Below, piece after piece: positions 17,585 through 28,819 of a stretch of DNA of 64,000 bases. The DNA lies in assembly GCA_963828215.1 (NCBI GenBank), contig CAWHFO010000060.1, forward strand, positions 124,001 to 188,000, given 5' to 3'. A program made the position numbers and the translations under genes. The notes under the pieces were generated by a model. That model searched no databases and was not told where the DNA came from. It saw only the letters and a program-made list of their open reading frames with translations. The stretch comes from CAVTJL01 sp963828215 (GTDB taxonomy: Bacteria; Pseudomonadota; Alphaproteobacteria; Geminicoccales; Geminicoccaceae). Numbering within the stretch: the first letter of the stretch is position 1; the number at the start of each line of letters is the position of its first letter.

Positions 17585-18463
17585 TCAGCGTCTCCTGGTG
17601 CGCGCGACGAGCCAGTCGATGCCGAGCCAGAGCAGCGTGACCGGCGACAGGGCCACCATCACCACCTGCATCGGCCGCATGGCGAGGCCCAGCAGGCGCT
17701 CGCGGTAGCGGCTGTGCGAGAAGAGATGCTTGAGCTTCCGGACTTTTGTCTTTTCTTTGCTGTCGGCGAAGTGGTCGCTGGGGCTGGCGCTCTGCACGGC
17801 GATCATCGGGAAGAGGGCGTAGGTCCCGGGCAGCAGCGCATAGGCCGAATCGATGCCCTTGCCGGCGAGCTTGACCCGCTCGACGCCCGGCGTGCCGTAG
17901 GGGCGGTCGGCGAGCCAGGCGAGGAGCCGGGGGCTCGCGATATAGGCGTGGGCGGCGGTGGCCGAGACCCGGAGCACGCGCCAGCCGACCGGATAGGCCC
18001 AGCGGGTCATGTGGCCGAGATAGAAAATGGTCCAGTCGGGCGGCAGGGAGCGGAGCGCCTGGGCGACGCGGGCGGTCGTGCGGGCATCGACGCGCCGGGA
18101 GAAAAGCACATCGTCCTCGAGGACGAGGATCTGCCGGAGGCCATCGGCCCGCGCCTGGAGCGCCACCGCCCGGTGCGACTCCCAGATGCCCGCCACCGGC
18201 CGGTCGGGGTGCTTGCGTGGGCGATAGAAAGATGTCTGCCGGCAGAGGCCGGCCCGATGCAGCTCCCGGGCGACCGCCCGAGCGCGGTCGTCCCGGCTCT
18301 GCAGCGAGATGCAGTAGACGCGGTCGAGGAACGACCAGTCGGCGTCGGCCGGGCCGGTGGCCCCGCCACAGTAGGGACAGTCCGGGTCGACGGGGCACGG
18401 ATGGAAAAAGGCCCCGCCGGCGGCCTGGGCCGCCGGCCGGGCGCTGGCCAGCGTGTCGACCAT
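17585..18463 (-). CDS. Glycosyltransferase family 25 (LPS-type)
   Basis: About 292 aa. The GT25 fold is shown by DRVYCISLQSRDDRARAV near the N-terminus, WESHRAVALQARADGL, the nucleotide-sugar/metal motif ILVLEDDVLF, and FYLGHMTRW. The N-terminus contains CPVDPDCPYCGG, a small Cys cluster that might bind metal. A C-terminal hydrophobic segment (VVMVALSPVTLLWLGIDWLV) suggests membrane association. ATG 18463 follows the acyltransferase stop by one base; ATG 18484 would overlap it. Paired with an LpxL-like gene, it probably modifies lipopolysaccharide or another envelope glycolipid. Confidence 0.8.
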   Translation of the reverse strand: MVDTLASARPAAQAAGGAFFHPCPVDPDCPYCGGATGPADADWSFLDRVYCISLQSRDDRARAVARELHRAGLCRQTSFYRPRKHPDRPVAGIWESHRAVALQARADGLRQILVLEDDVLFSRRVDARTTARVAQALRSLPPDWTIFYLGHMTRWAYPVGWRVLRVSATAAHAYIASPRLLAWLADRPYGTPGVERVKLAGKGIDSAYALLPGTYALFPMIAVQSASPSDHFADSKEKTKVRKLKHLFSHSRYRERLLGLAMRPMQVVMVALSPVTLLWLGIDWLVARTRRR

Positions 18464-18464
18464 C

Positions 18465-19418
18465 TCAGGCGGCGGCCGGCTCATGGCCTTGCGGCCAGCG
18501 GCGCTTGAAGCAGAGCCACTGGCCCGGCCGCTCCTTGATCCACTCCTCGAACAGACCATTCATGCGGCGGGTCAGCTCGCGCGCCGCCTCGGCCTGCGGG
18601 AGCTGCTCGAGCCCGGCCGTGCTCAGGGGCTCGTAGGCGGTGACGCGGAAGCGGGCGCCTTTCAGCCGCTCGACCCGCACGGGTACCAGGTCGCAATCGA
18701 GCCGCAGCGCCAGCAGGGCCGGCATCACCGCGGTCGGCGCGTCGACCCCGAAAAACGGGATAAGGTCGCCCCGGTCGTGGCGCTGGTCGGTCATCCAGCC
18801 AAGGCTGCGGCCCTCCTGGACCTCGCGGATCAGCTGGCGCAGCCCGCCCTTGCTCGGCAGGAATCGGCAGCCCACCACCTCCCGGTAGCGCCGCAGCGCC
18901 GCCTCGACGAAGTGGTTGCTCTGCGGCGTCGAGACGATGCTGAGCGGCACGCCGTTGAGGGTCGCGGTCGCGGCCGCGAGCTCCCAGTTCGCGAGGTGCG
19001 CCGTCACGTACATCGCCGGCCGGCTGCCGTCCCGGGCGCGGCTCGGATCGTGATGCAGCACGAACTCGAGCCGCTCGGCACGCTCGCTGGCGCAGATCCG
19101 GTCGAGGAGCGCGAACTCGACCATGACGCGCCCGGCCTCGGCCCAGATGTCGCGGGCGACCGCCTCGCGCCCGCGCTCGTCGAGCTCGGGCAGGGCGACC
19201 GCCAGGTTGCCTAGGATGGCCCTGTGCTTCCGGAGATGCGGCCCGGCCAGCCGGCCGAGCCTGCCGCCGAGCCCGCTCGCCGCGTCGGTCGGCAGCCAGC
19301 GCGCCAGCCACCAAGCGAGCCGGGGCACCGCCGCCTCGGCCCACAGGAGCGCTGTGTCGATGCCGGCCCAGGCGGGAAGGTGCCTCTGCATCCGCCCGGC
19401 AAGGTAGAAGCGGGCCAT
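18465..19418 (-). CDS. LpxL/HtrB-like lipid A acyltransferase
   Basis: A 317-aa intact protein of the lipid A biosynthesis lauroyl acyltransferase family, acting at the inner membrane. The catalytic HX4E motif is HLANWE at about residue 150, and LGWMTDQRHDRGDLIPFFG is the second conserved block. ATG 19418 has GGAGGG upstream; a TTG at 19430 is less likely. It is followed directly by GT25, so the pair forms an envelope-lipid operon. Confidence 0.85.
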   Translation of the reverse strand: MARFYLAGRMQRHLPAWAGIDTALLWAEAAVPRLAWWLARWLPTDAASGLGGRLGRLAGPHLRKHRAILGNLAVALPELDERGREAVARDIWAEAGRVMVEFALLDRICASERAERLEFVLHHDPSRARDGSRPAMYVTAHLANWELAAATATLNGVPLSIVSTPQSNHFVEAALRRYREVVGCRFLPSKGGLRQLIREVQEGRSLGWMTDQRHDRGDLIPFFGVDAPTAVMPALLALRLDCDLVPVRVERLKGARFRVTAYEPLSTAGLEQLPQAEAARELTRRMNGLFEEWIKERPGQWLCFKRRWPQGHEPAAA

Positions 19419-19619
19419 GACGCCCTCCAAGCTCGAGACGGCGACCTCGTCCGACGTGCCTGCCGGGGGTCTCGCAACCCAGCGAGACGAGCCGAGGCTA
19501 GCAGCGCGGCCAAGGGGCCGCTTCAGTCGAGACTAGGCTCGGGCCCGCCTCTCGCCAAGCGCCGCTGTGCCGCGCCCCGACGGGTCGGACCCATGACCCG
19601 GATGCGTCCGGCGGTGCTC

Positions 19620-20707
19620 TCATGGCCGGCCCGGCGCGGTGGCCGGCAGCCAGGAGCTGTACAGCGGATGGGTGGCCGGCAGCGGCAGCGTCACGGTCTC
19701 GCCGGATCGGGCGGCGTGGTAGGCGGCCGTCACCAGCTCGAGCGAGGCGCGGGCGTCGCTCGACGCCGACCGGCGAGGGACCCGCACCCTCGAGATGCTC
19801 GTGGAACAGCTCGAGCAGACGGACATAGCCCTCGCGCTCCGCCACGGGCAGGGCCAGCGCCGCGTCGATCTCCGCCTGCCGGCCGGGGTCGCGGGCGACG
19901 AAGCGCCAGGGGCCGCGGCCCGGCGCATAGGGCTCTCGGCCGTCGTTCTCGGCCGTCAGATGCTCGAAGCAGAAGCGGAGACGCGAGATCTCGTCGGCCG
20001 AGCCCAGGGTCACCGATGAGGTGCCGAGCGCCCCGCCCTCGAACATCATGCCGAGAGCGGCGCAATCCTCGGTCTCGATCGGGTTGACGCGGGTCGCGGT
20101 CATGGCGTTGAGACGGACGACGGGACCGACCAGCCAGGTGAGCAGGTCGTGGGTATGGATGGCGTGGCCGAGCAGGCAGCCGCCCCGCTCGCCGGCCCAG
20201 GTGCCGCGCCAGGGCAGCGCATAGTAGGCGGCCTTGCGATTCCAGTGGGTCTCGGCGGCCAGGACCTGCAGTTGGCCCGTAAGGCCCTGCTCGATCAGGC
20301 GCTCGAGGCGCTCGGTGCCGGGCGCGAAGCGGTACTGGAACACCGGCAGCAGCCTGCGGCCGGTGCGAGGCGAGGCAGGCATCCAGCCGGTCCGCCTCGG
20401 CCAGGGAGGTGACCAGCGGCTTCTCGCAGATGACGTCCTTGCCGGCGGTCAGCGCCGCCTCGGCCATTCTCAGATGAAGGTGCGGCGGCGTGCAGATGTC
20501 GATGATGTCGAGGTCGCGCTCTGCCAGCATCGCGTCGTAGGAGGCGGTGAGCACAGGCGCCTTGTAGCGGCTGCCGAGGGCTTCCAGCCGATCCTGCTCG
20601 AGCCCGCAGAGGGCCACGATCTCGTAGCGCTCGGGCAGCAGGGCCATCGCCTCGAGATGCTTCTCGCCGATGTTCAGGCCGACGAGCCCCACGCGATACC
20701 GGCGCAT
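19620..20707 (-). CDS. Gfo/Idh/MocA-family dehydrogenase, two frameshifts
   Basis: NAD(P)-dependent sugar or inositol-type dehydrogenase. The Rossmann start is YRVGLVGLNIGEKHLEAM, followed by DIIDICTPPHLHLRMAEAAL and the conserved DVICEKPLVTS (catalytic Lys). The frame shifts near 20360 into TGRRLLPVFQYRFAPG and near 19762 into DARASLELVTAAYHAARSGE. Removing one C at each place gives 361 aa. It starts one base after the stop of the second dehydrogenase (20709-21734), forming an operon that is divergent from a sugar ABC importer, so both probably process the imported compound. Confidence 0.8.
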
Positions 20708-20708
20708 C

Positions 20709-21734
20709 TCAGCCTCTCCCCGGGCCGAGCCTCACCGCCCGGGCCTGCGCCTCGAGCGCCAGCTCGGAGGCGAGGAAGCAGTGGGCCTGGCTCATCGCGG
20801 TCTCGGTGCGGTCCCGGATGTCCGCGAGGAGCCGGCTCGCATAGGTCAGCTCGACGCCCGCGCAGTCGATGCGCTGGACGCCCTTCCGGTCGACGAGGAA
20901 AAGATGATCCTCGCCGGGCCGGCCGCCGATGTCGACATACTTGCGGGCCTCGATATAGCCCTCGGTGCCGAGGATCGTGAGCCGCCCGTCGCCCCAGGTG
21001 GGCAGGCCGTCCGGCGTGTACCAGTCGAGGCGGACATAGCCGTTGGCGTGCGGGCTGCGGAGCACGATCTCGCCATAGTCCTCGAGCTCGGGATCGCCGG
21101 GGTTGGCGTAGTTGCCGACCGCGCTGTAGGCCACCTCGGCCTCGGTGGAGCCCGTATAGAAAAGAAACTGGTCGACCTGATGCGAGCCGATGTCGCAGAG
21201 GATGCCGCCATAGGCCTCGCGCTCGAAGAACCAGGCCGGCCGCAGGTGTCGGTTGAGGCGGTGCGGGGCGAGATTGACGGTCTGGACGACCTTGCCGACG
21301 GCGCCGGCGGCGACCAGGTCGCCGGCCTTCTGTGCCGACCGGACCTCGAGGCGCTCCGAGTAGCAGATCGAGTAGATGCGCTTCGTCTCGGCCTGGACGC
21401 GACGCGCCTCGGCCAGTTGGTCGAGGGTGGTGAAGCCCGGCTTGTCGCTCATGAAGTCCTTGCCCCGGCGCATCGCCTCGATGCCGAGCGCCGCCCGGTC
21501 GCGGGGTACCGCGGCCGTCACGATGAGCTGGACGCTCGGGTCGTCGAGCGCCCGACGGGCATCGTCGAGCTCGACCAGGTCCGGAAAGCGCTCCTTGAAG
21601 CCGGAGGTGATGACCGGATCGCTGAGGCCGTGATAGCCGACGCAGACGGCGCCGGCGCCGATCAGGCTGCCGACCTGATGGTAGATGTGGCGGTGATCGA
21701 GCCCGATGGCGGCGAAGCGGATCGGCTCCGGCAT
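20709..21734 (-). CDS. Gfo/Idh/MocA-family dehydrogenase
   Basis: A 341-aa intact NAD(P)-binding oxidoreductase. The N-terminus PIRFAAIGLDHRHIYHQVG is a slightly divergent Rossmann motif. The catalytic lysine lies in DFMSDKPGFTTLDQL (DKP in place of EKP), and the C-terminal domain contains GGILCDIGSHQVDQFLFYTG with the Asp/His pair. It is the first gene of the leftward pair and is divergent from the ABC sugar transporter at 21910. The 175 bp between them should hold both promoters. Confidence 0.85.
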   Translation of the reverse strand: MPEPIRFAAIGLDHRHIYHQVGSLIGAGAVCVGYHGLSDPVITSGFKERFPDLVELDDARRALDDPSVQLIVTAAVPRDRAALGIEAMRRGKDFMSDKPGFTTLDQLAEARRVQAETKRIYSICYSERLEVRSAQKAGDLVAAGAVGKVVQTVNLAPHRLNRHLRPAWFFEREAYGGILCDIGSHQVDQFLFYTGSTEAEVAYSAVGNYANPGDPELEDYGEIVLRSPHANGYVRLDWYTPDGLPTWGDGRLTILGTEGYIEARKYVDIGGRPGEDHLFLVDRKGVQRIDCAGVELTYASRLLADIRDRTETAMSQAHCFLASELALEAQARAVRLGPGRG

Positions 21735-21909
21735 GGCCTGGCTCCCTCCCTCAGGGTGTCTGGCCTCCTATGCACCCGAAACCGGTGCGGCGGCAACGCC
21801 GGCCTGGGCCCCTGGGCCGGAGAGGTTGTGCGGCCTGCCGAGATACGGCAGGATGCTTTCACGGCTCGGGCCGAGCAGCCCACAGAAATCACTCAGGGAG
21901 GAAAGCTCG

Positions 21910-23186
21910 ATGCGGGCGACCCTACGCCTTCTGGCCCTCGGCTCCGTGGCCTCGATGCTCGCCGCGGGCGCCGCGCAGGCCGCCGTCGAGCTGCGTTTCA
22001 TGTGCTATGGCGACGGCAACGAGTGCGAGGTCAGCCGCACCATCCTGGACGGCTTCGAGAAGGCCAATCCGGACATCAAGGTCACCGTCGACAAGGTGCC
22101 CTACAAGGCGATCCTCGAGAGCCTGCCGATCCAGCTCGCCGGCGGCTCCGCCCCGGACATCGCGCGGGTCACCGACCTCGGCGGCCTGCACAAATACTAT
22201 CTCGATCTGGCACCCTACGTCGACAAGGCCTACTGGGAGAAGAACTTCGGCGATACCCTGGACTGGTTCCGCGCCGGGCCCGACGACAAGGGCATCTACG
22301 GCATGATGACCCAGCTCACCATCACCGGGCCCTATATCAACAAGACCCTGTTCGATCAGGCGGGCATCGCGGTGCCCGGCCCCAAGGCGACCTGGCAGGA
22401 GTGGGCCGAGGCGACGAGCGCGGTCGCCAAGAAGACGAGCACGCCTTTCCCCATGGCCATGGACCGCTCGGGCCACCGCATCGCCGGGCCGGCCATCTCG
22501 ATGGGTGCGAAGATCTTCGACGCCGACGGCAATCCGGCCCTGGTCGACCCGGGCTTCGAGACGTTCGTCAAGATGTTCGTCAAGTGGAACCAGGACGGGA
22601 CCATGGACAAGGACGTCTGGGCCGGCAAGGGCGGCAGCGCCTACCAGGACGCGGCCCAGGAGTTCATCAACGGCCAGCTCGTCTTCTACTATTCGGGCAG
22701 CTGGCAGGTCAGCCGCTTCGACAAGGCCGTCGGCGACGCCTTCGACTGGCAGGTGGTGGGCTCGCCCTGCGGGCCCGCGGCCTGCACCGGCATGCCGGGC
22801 GGTGCTGCCATGGTCGGCTTCAAGCAGACCAAGCATCCGGCCGAGGTCGCCAAGGTGCATCGACTATTTCGCCCAGGTCGAGCCCGTACACCGAGCTCAT
22901 GGCCCTCACCGACAACGTGCCGGCCAACAAGACGGTGGCCGAGCAGACGATCGACTATCAGGGCGTCTCGCCGCAGGGGAAGGCGGCGCTCCAGGCCTGG
23001 ACCAGGCAGGTGCCGACCATCTCGCCCATCGCCTACAAGTATCAGGGCTATGCGCTCAACCGGGCGATGTTCAACGCGACCGTGCAGCGCGTCACCCAGG
23101 CGATCGTCGGCGAGCTGACCGTCGACGACGCGATGAAGCGGCTCACGGCCGACATCGAGCAGGCAACGGCCGCGGCCAAGAAGTAG
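21910..23186 (+). CDS. Sugar ABC transporter substrate-binding protein, two frameshifts
   Basis: Extracellular family 1 binding protein (UgpB/MalE type), 424 aa after correction. The signal peptide is MRATLRLLALGSVASMLAAG ending AQA. The family start is VELRFMCYGDGNECEVSRTI, with LPIQLAGGSAPDIARVTDLG and GMPGGAAMVGFKQTKHP. Two breaks lie only about 30 bases apart (about 22859 and 22891). Correcting both gives AKVIDYFAQVEPYTELMAL. GGGAGGAAAG precedes ATG 21910. It heads an operon of binding protein, two permeases and an ATPase. Confidence 0.85.
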
Positions 23187-23212
23187 GCCGGCCGCGGGGA
23201 GTCGCCCGGCCC

Positions 23213-24233
23213 ATGGCAGCCGGGGTCGAGCGCGCCGCCGGAGGAGGCTTGCGAAGGCTCCTCCTCGCTCCCCTTCGGCTGCTGATGGATCTGGTCGAGC
23301 GGCCGATGGGATGGCTGCAGGCGCGCCTCGGCCAGCGCCGGTTTCCCTGGGTCTTCCTCGCCCCGAACCTCTTGATCTTCGGTCTCTTCACCTTCCTCCC
23401 GATCATTCTCAACTTCTTCTATGCGACGACCGGCGGCCTCAGCATCCCGCTCGGCGACCGGCCCTTCGTCGGTGGCGCCAACTTCAGGCAGCTCCTCGAC
23501 CTGCACGGACTATCTCGACCCCGACAGCTGCACGAACGATCTCTTCTGGAGGGCGCTCTTCAACACGGCCGGGTTCGTGGCCCTGCAGGTCGCCTGCATG
23601 GTGCTCCTGGCCCTGGTCACGGCCCTGGCGCTGAACCGCGACATCCGGGCCCGCGGCTTCTTCCGCAGCGTCTTCTTCTACCCGGTGCTGCTCTCGCCGG
23701 TGGTGGTGGCGCTGATCTGGAAGTGGATCATCCAGCGTCAGGGCGTGCTGAACGCCTGGCTGGCCGGCACCGGGCTCGACCCCGTGGACTGGCTGCTCAA
23801 CCCGCATTGGGCCTTTTTCTGGGTCGTCTTCGTCAGCGTCTGGGCGCACATGGGCTTCTATACGCTGATCCTGCTGGCCGGGCTGCAGGCGATCCCCAAG
23901 GACGTCTACGAGGCGGCGGAGATGGACGCCGCCTCGCCCTGGCGGACGTTCCGGCGCATCACGCTGCCCCTTCTGATGCCCAGCATGGTGGTCGTGCTGG
24001 TGCTGGCGCTGATCAAGGGCGTGCAGACCTTCGACGAGGTCTATGTGCTGACCGGCGGCGGGCCCGGCTCGGCGACGCTGCTCATCGTCCAGTACATCTA
24101 CGACACCGGCTTCGCCAACCAGCCCAGGCTCTTCGGTCTCGCCGCGGCGGCCTCGATCATCCTGGCCGCGGTGCTCATGCTGCTGACCCTGATCCAGCTC
24201 TGGATCAACCGGCGGAGCTATGCCGGTGGCTGA
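23213..24233 (+). CDS. Sugar ABC transporter permease (UgpA/MalF type), one frameshift
   Basis: A 339-aa inner-membrane protein after correction. Six helices are evident, and the EAA loop reads YEAAEMDAASPWRTFRRITLP. The frame shifts at about 23504 (RQLLDL to TDYLDPDSCTNDL) where one C looks extra. The end overlaps the second permease gene by 14 bases, so translation is coupled. Confidence 0.85.
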
Positions 24234-25296
24234 GACCGGGCCCGCCACGGGCGTCGTCGCCTTCCTCACCCGGCGGCGGGGGCGCCGGCACCTGCACTGG
24301 ACCGACTGGCTGACCTACGCCTATCTGCTGCTGGGCGTGGTCCTCATGTTCGGGCCGGTCGTCTGGGTGCTGCTGTCCTCGTTCAAGACCCAGACCCAGC
24401 TCCTCGAGTTCCCGCCGAGCCTGCTGCCCTACGGCCAGATCGCCGCGCATGTCGAGGGCCGGGACGAGCCCCTGCCGCTCTTCGAGGTCACGCTGCCGGA
24501 CGGCCAGAAGAAGGAGATGGCGCAGATCAGGCGCATCGGCATCATCGCGCAGATGGTGGATCCGAAGAGCCCCTCGGACGTGGTCAGGGTCAACGTCCAG
24601 GATCGGGTCCCGGTCCGCCGCTTCTCGGTCGCCTGGAGCAACTACACCGATCTGTTCAAGCTCTTCAACTTCGGCCGCTATCTCTGGAACAGCGTGTTCA
24701 TCACCGTGGTCGCGACGGCGATCATGCTGGTCATCAACTCGATGGCCGCCTTCGCGCTGGCCAAGTACGACTTCCGGGGACGCTTCGCCGTCCTGATCCT
24801 GGTCATCGCGACCTTGATGATCCCGCCGACGATCGTCCTGGTGCCGACCTTCCTGGTGGTCTCGAAGCTCGGCCTGATCAACAGCCTCTGGGGCGTCATC
24901 CTGCCCGGGGCGGCAACGCCGACCGGCGTCTTCCTGCTCCGGCAGTACATGCTGACCATCCCGGACGAGCTGATCGACGCGGCCCGGATGGACCACGCCA
25001 GCGAGTGGAAGATCTACTGGCGGATCGTCCTCCCGCTGACCGCCCCGGCCCTGGCGGTGCTCGCCATCTTCGCGATCATGTGGCGCTGGAACGACTTCCT
25101 CTGGCCGCTGATCGTGCTGACCAGCAACGACAAGTTCACCCTCCAGCTGGCGCTCAACTCGTTCCAGGGCGAGCTCAGCACCCAGTGGAACAACCTCCTG
25201 GCGATGACGGTGCTGACGCTCCTGCCGATCACCTGCGTCTTCGCCTATCTGCAGCGCCACATCACCACGGGCATCGCCAGCACGGGCATCAAGTGA
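24220..25296 (+). CDS. Sugar ABC transporter permease (UgpE/MalG type)
   Basis: A 358-aa intact inner-membrane protein. The EAA loop is DELIDAARMDHASEWKIYWR followed by IVLP. There is an unusually long periplasmic insert between helix 1 and helix 2 (about residues 60-135) carrying DGQKKEMAQIRRIGIIAQMV. The start overlaps the first permease. Together with the binding protein and the ATPase it forms a CUT1-type importer. Confidence 0.88.
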   Translation: MPVAETGPATGVVAFLTRRRGRRHLHWTDWLTYAYLLLGVVLMFGPVVWVLLSSFKTQTQLLEFPPSLLPYGQIAAHVEGRDEPLPLFEVTLPDGQKKEMAQIRRIGIIAQMVDPKSPSDVVRVNVQDRVPVRRFSVAWSNYTDLFKLFNFGRYLWNSVFITVVATAIMLVINSMAAFALAKYDFRGRFAVLILVIATLMIPPTIVLVPTFLVVSKLGLINSLWGVILPGAATPTGVFLLRQYMLTIPDELIDAARMDHASEWKIYWRIVLPLTAPALAVLAIFAIMWRWNDFLWPLIVLTSNDKFTLQLALNSFQGELSTQWNNLLAMTVLTLLPITCVFAYLQRHITTGIASTGIK

Positions 25297-25352
25297 GCAG
25301 CGACCGCGCGCCCGTCCTGGTCGACCCCGATCCGCACGGCAGGTGAGCCACC

Positions 25353-26454
<1,102 letters not shown>

Positions 26455-26552
26455 GCGCCGGCAGCCGGATCCTCCGAAACGGGGCACGCCCACTCGGCGA
26501 TGCCCTGCTACAAGGCCGGTCGCCGGCTCGGACGGACCAGCAGGGATCCTTC

Positions 26553-27189
26553 ATGCTCGACAGCATCATCGGCGTCCTGGCCACGGCCATCGTCGCCGTC
26601 ATCTCCGCGGGCGGCTATGCCGGGATCGTCCTGCTGATGGCCATCGAATTCGGCCTGCATCCCGCTCCCCTCCGAGATCATCATGCCCTTCGCGGGCTAT
26701 CTCGTCTCGACCGGCCGCTTCAATCTTTTCCTCGTCGCCACGGCCGGCGCCCTCGGCTGCAACCTCGGCTCGGCCGTCGCCTACGCGGTCGGCCGCTATG
26801 GCGGTCGGCCGGCGATCGACCGCTGGGGCGCCTGGGTGATGCTCAGCCACGCCGACCTCGACCTCGCCGAGCGGTTCTTTGCGCGTTACGGCAGCATCAC
26901 CGTCTTCGTCGCCCGGCTCCTGCCGGTGATCCGGACCTTCATCGCCCTGCCGGCCGGCATCGCCCGGATGCCGCAGCTCCGCTTCCACATCTACACCTTC
27001 CTCGGCTCCTGGCCCTGGTGCTTCGGGCTCGCCTATGTCGGCATGAAGCTCGGCCAGGCCTGGGACTCGAGCCCGACGCTGAAGGCCGTCATGCACCGCC
27101 TCGACATCGTCATCGTGCTGGGCCTGGTGCTCCTGGTCGTCTGGCACGTCTGGCGCCATCGCCGCGGCCGCGCCGTGGCTCGCCGCTGA
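26553..27189 (+). CDS. DedA-family membrane protein, one frameshift
   Basis: 211 aa after correction. The N-terminal frame gives GYAGIVLLMAIE. Removing one T at about 26655 gives SACIPLPSEIIMPFAGYL, the conserved re-entrant loop of the DedA/VTT family. The second signature is FVARLLPVIRTFIALPAGIA. DedA proteins flip or scramble phospholipids or undecaprenyl phosphate across the inner membrane. The gene is rightward and ends 13 bases before the convergent ABC ATPase stop. Confidence 0.82.
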
Positions 27190-27202
27190 GCGTTCGGAGC
27201 CT

Positions 27203-28009
27203 TCAGCGGCCGCTCGGGCCGGCGCCGGGCAGGCGGTCGGCCTCCTCGCGGATGCTTTTCAGCACGCGGCGCTGCAGGGCGAGGAAGGCGGGCTCGGTCG
27301 TCATGGCCTCGAGGCGGGGGCGAGCGAGGCCCACCGCCACCTCCTCCTTGATCCGGCCCGGGCGGTTGGTCATCACGAGCACGCGGTCGGAGAGATAGAC
27401 CGCCTCCTCGACGTCGTGGGTCACGAACAGAACGGTCAGGCGGTGGCTCTTCCCAGATGCCGGTCAGAAGCTCCTGCATCTGGCGGCGGGTCGAGCGCGT
27501 CGAGGGCGCCGAAGGGCTCGTCCATCAGCAGCATCTGCGGGCGGTAGGAGAGGGCGCGGGCGATGGCGACGCGCTGCTTCATGCCGCCCGAGAGCTGGCT
27601 CGGATAGGCGTCGGCGAAGGTCTCGAGCCCCACCAGACGAAGATGCTCGCGGGCGACCTCGCGCCGCTCGGCCGGCCGGAGCGGCTCGTCCAGGAGCGCG
27701 AACTCGACATTCTGTCAGCGCCGTCAGCCAGGGCAGCAGCGTGTAGCTCTGGAAGACGACGCCGCGGTCGCGGCCCGGGCCGTCGATCGGCTCGCCGTCC
27801 AGGAGCACCTGCCCCTCGTCGAAGTCCTGCAGGCCGGCCACGATCGAGAGCAGCGTGCTCTTGCCGCAGCCCGAGGTGCCGACCAGCGAGACGAACTCGT
27901 TGTCGGCCGAGCGACAGGTCTGACCCGGTCGAGGGCCGTGATGGCGGTGCCGCGCCCCTGCCGAAGCGTCTTGGTCGAGCCCGTCGAGCGCCAGCTTGGG
28001 CGCGGTCAC
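27203..28009 (-). CDS. NitT/TauT-type ABC transporter ATPase, about six frameshifts
   Basis: The fragments add up to one SsuB/TauB-like ATPase of about 266 aa once six single bases are removed. GTG 28009 gives TAPKLALDGL, then TAITALDRV, DLSLADNEFVSLVGTSGCGKST (Walker A: GTSGCGKST), LLPWLTAL, SQLSGGMKQRVAIARAL (signature), MLLMDEPFGALDALT (Walker B), and VTHDVEEAVYLSDRVLVMT. Breaks are near 27980, 27915, 27905, 27715, 27500 and 27440. GTG 28009 overlaps the permease stop (GTGA). All motifs are intact between the breaks, which argues for sequence error rather than decay. Confidence 0.75.
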
Positions 28010-28779
28010 CTGGCACCCTCCGCATAGCGGAAGAGCCGCCGTCCGACGGCCTTCATCGCCTGGTCGGTGACGAGCCCGAAGCAGCCCAGGACCAGGATGT
28101 AGCCGATGATGGTGTCGGTCTGGAAGAAGCGCTGGGAGACGGTGATGCGGTAGCCGAGGCCCGAGGTCGCGGCCACCAGCTCGGCCAGCACGAGCCAGGT
28201 CCAGGCCCAGCCGAGGCTGATCCGCAGCGTGTCCCAGATCCCGGGGAGCGCGCAGGGCACCACGATCCGCCAGAGGATCTGGCGGTCCCTGCAGCTCGAG
28301 CGTGCGGCCGAGGTCGATGAAGTCCAGGGGCACGCGCTTGACGTTGTCCATGACCAGCAGGACCTGCTGGAAGAAGGTGCCGATCCAGATGATCAGGAAT
28401 TTCTGGATGTCGCCGGTGCCGGCCCAGAGGATGGTCAGCGGCACGAAGGCCACGACCGGCATGTAGCGGACGAAGTCGACCAGCGGCTCGACGCCGGCCT
28501 CCCAGCGCCGGTAGCAGCCGATCATCACGCCGATCGGCAGCGCCATGACGGAGGCGAGCGAGAAAGCCGACGACGATGCGGTAGAGGCTGACGCTGGCGT
28601 CCTGCCAGAGCTGCCCGCTCGGCGGCGAGCTCGGCGAGGCGCCGCCAGACGGCGAGCGGCGAGGGCAGGAAGAGCGGCCGCACCGCCCCCGTCGCGACGG
28701 TGAGCTGCCAGAGGAGCAAAAGGCCGGCGAACACGAGGACGGCGATGGCCGCGAAGGCGCGGCCATCCATGGCCTGCAT
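28006..28779 (-). CDS. NitT/TauT-type ABC transporter permease, three frameshifts
   Basis: About 256 aa after correction. Segments in order: AFAAIAVLVFAGLLLLWQL, LFLPSPLAVWRRLAELA, GQLWQDASVSLYRIVVGF, ALPIGVMIGCYRRWE, VRYMPVVAFVPLTILWAG, then WDTLRISLGWAWTWLVLAEL and IGYILVLGCFGLVTDQAM. Breaks are near 28612, 28565 and 28293. The order and hydrophobicity are those of SsuC/TauC permeases for sulfonates, taurine or nitrate-like solutes. It lies between the binding protein and the ATPase. Confidence 0.75.
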
Positions 28780-28819
28780 CAGCCGCGAGCGCCGCCGGCG
28801 ACGGCGCCGGCGGGCGGGA

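Noticed and set aside
20670..23186. An 838-aa plus-strand frame starting antisense to the Gfo/Idh gene
   Set aside because: The first 400 residues are a GC-rich antisense shadow; only the end belongs to the sugar-binding protein after its second break.
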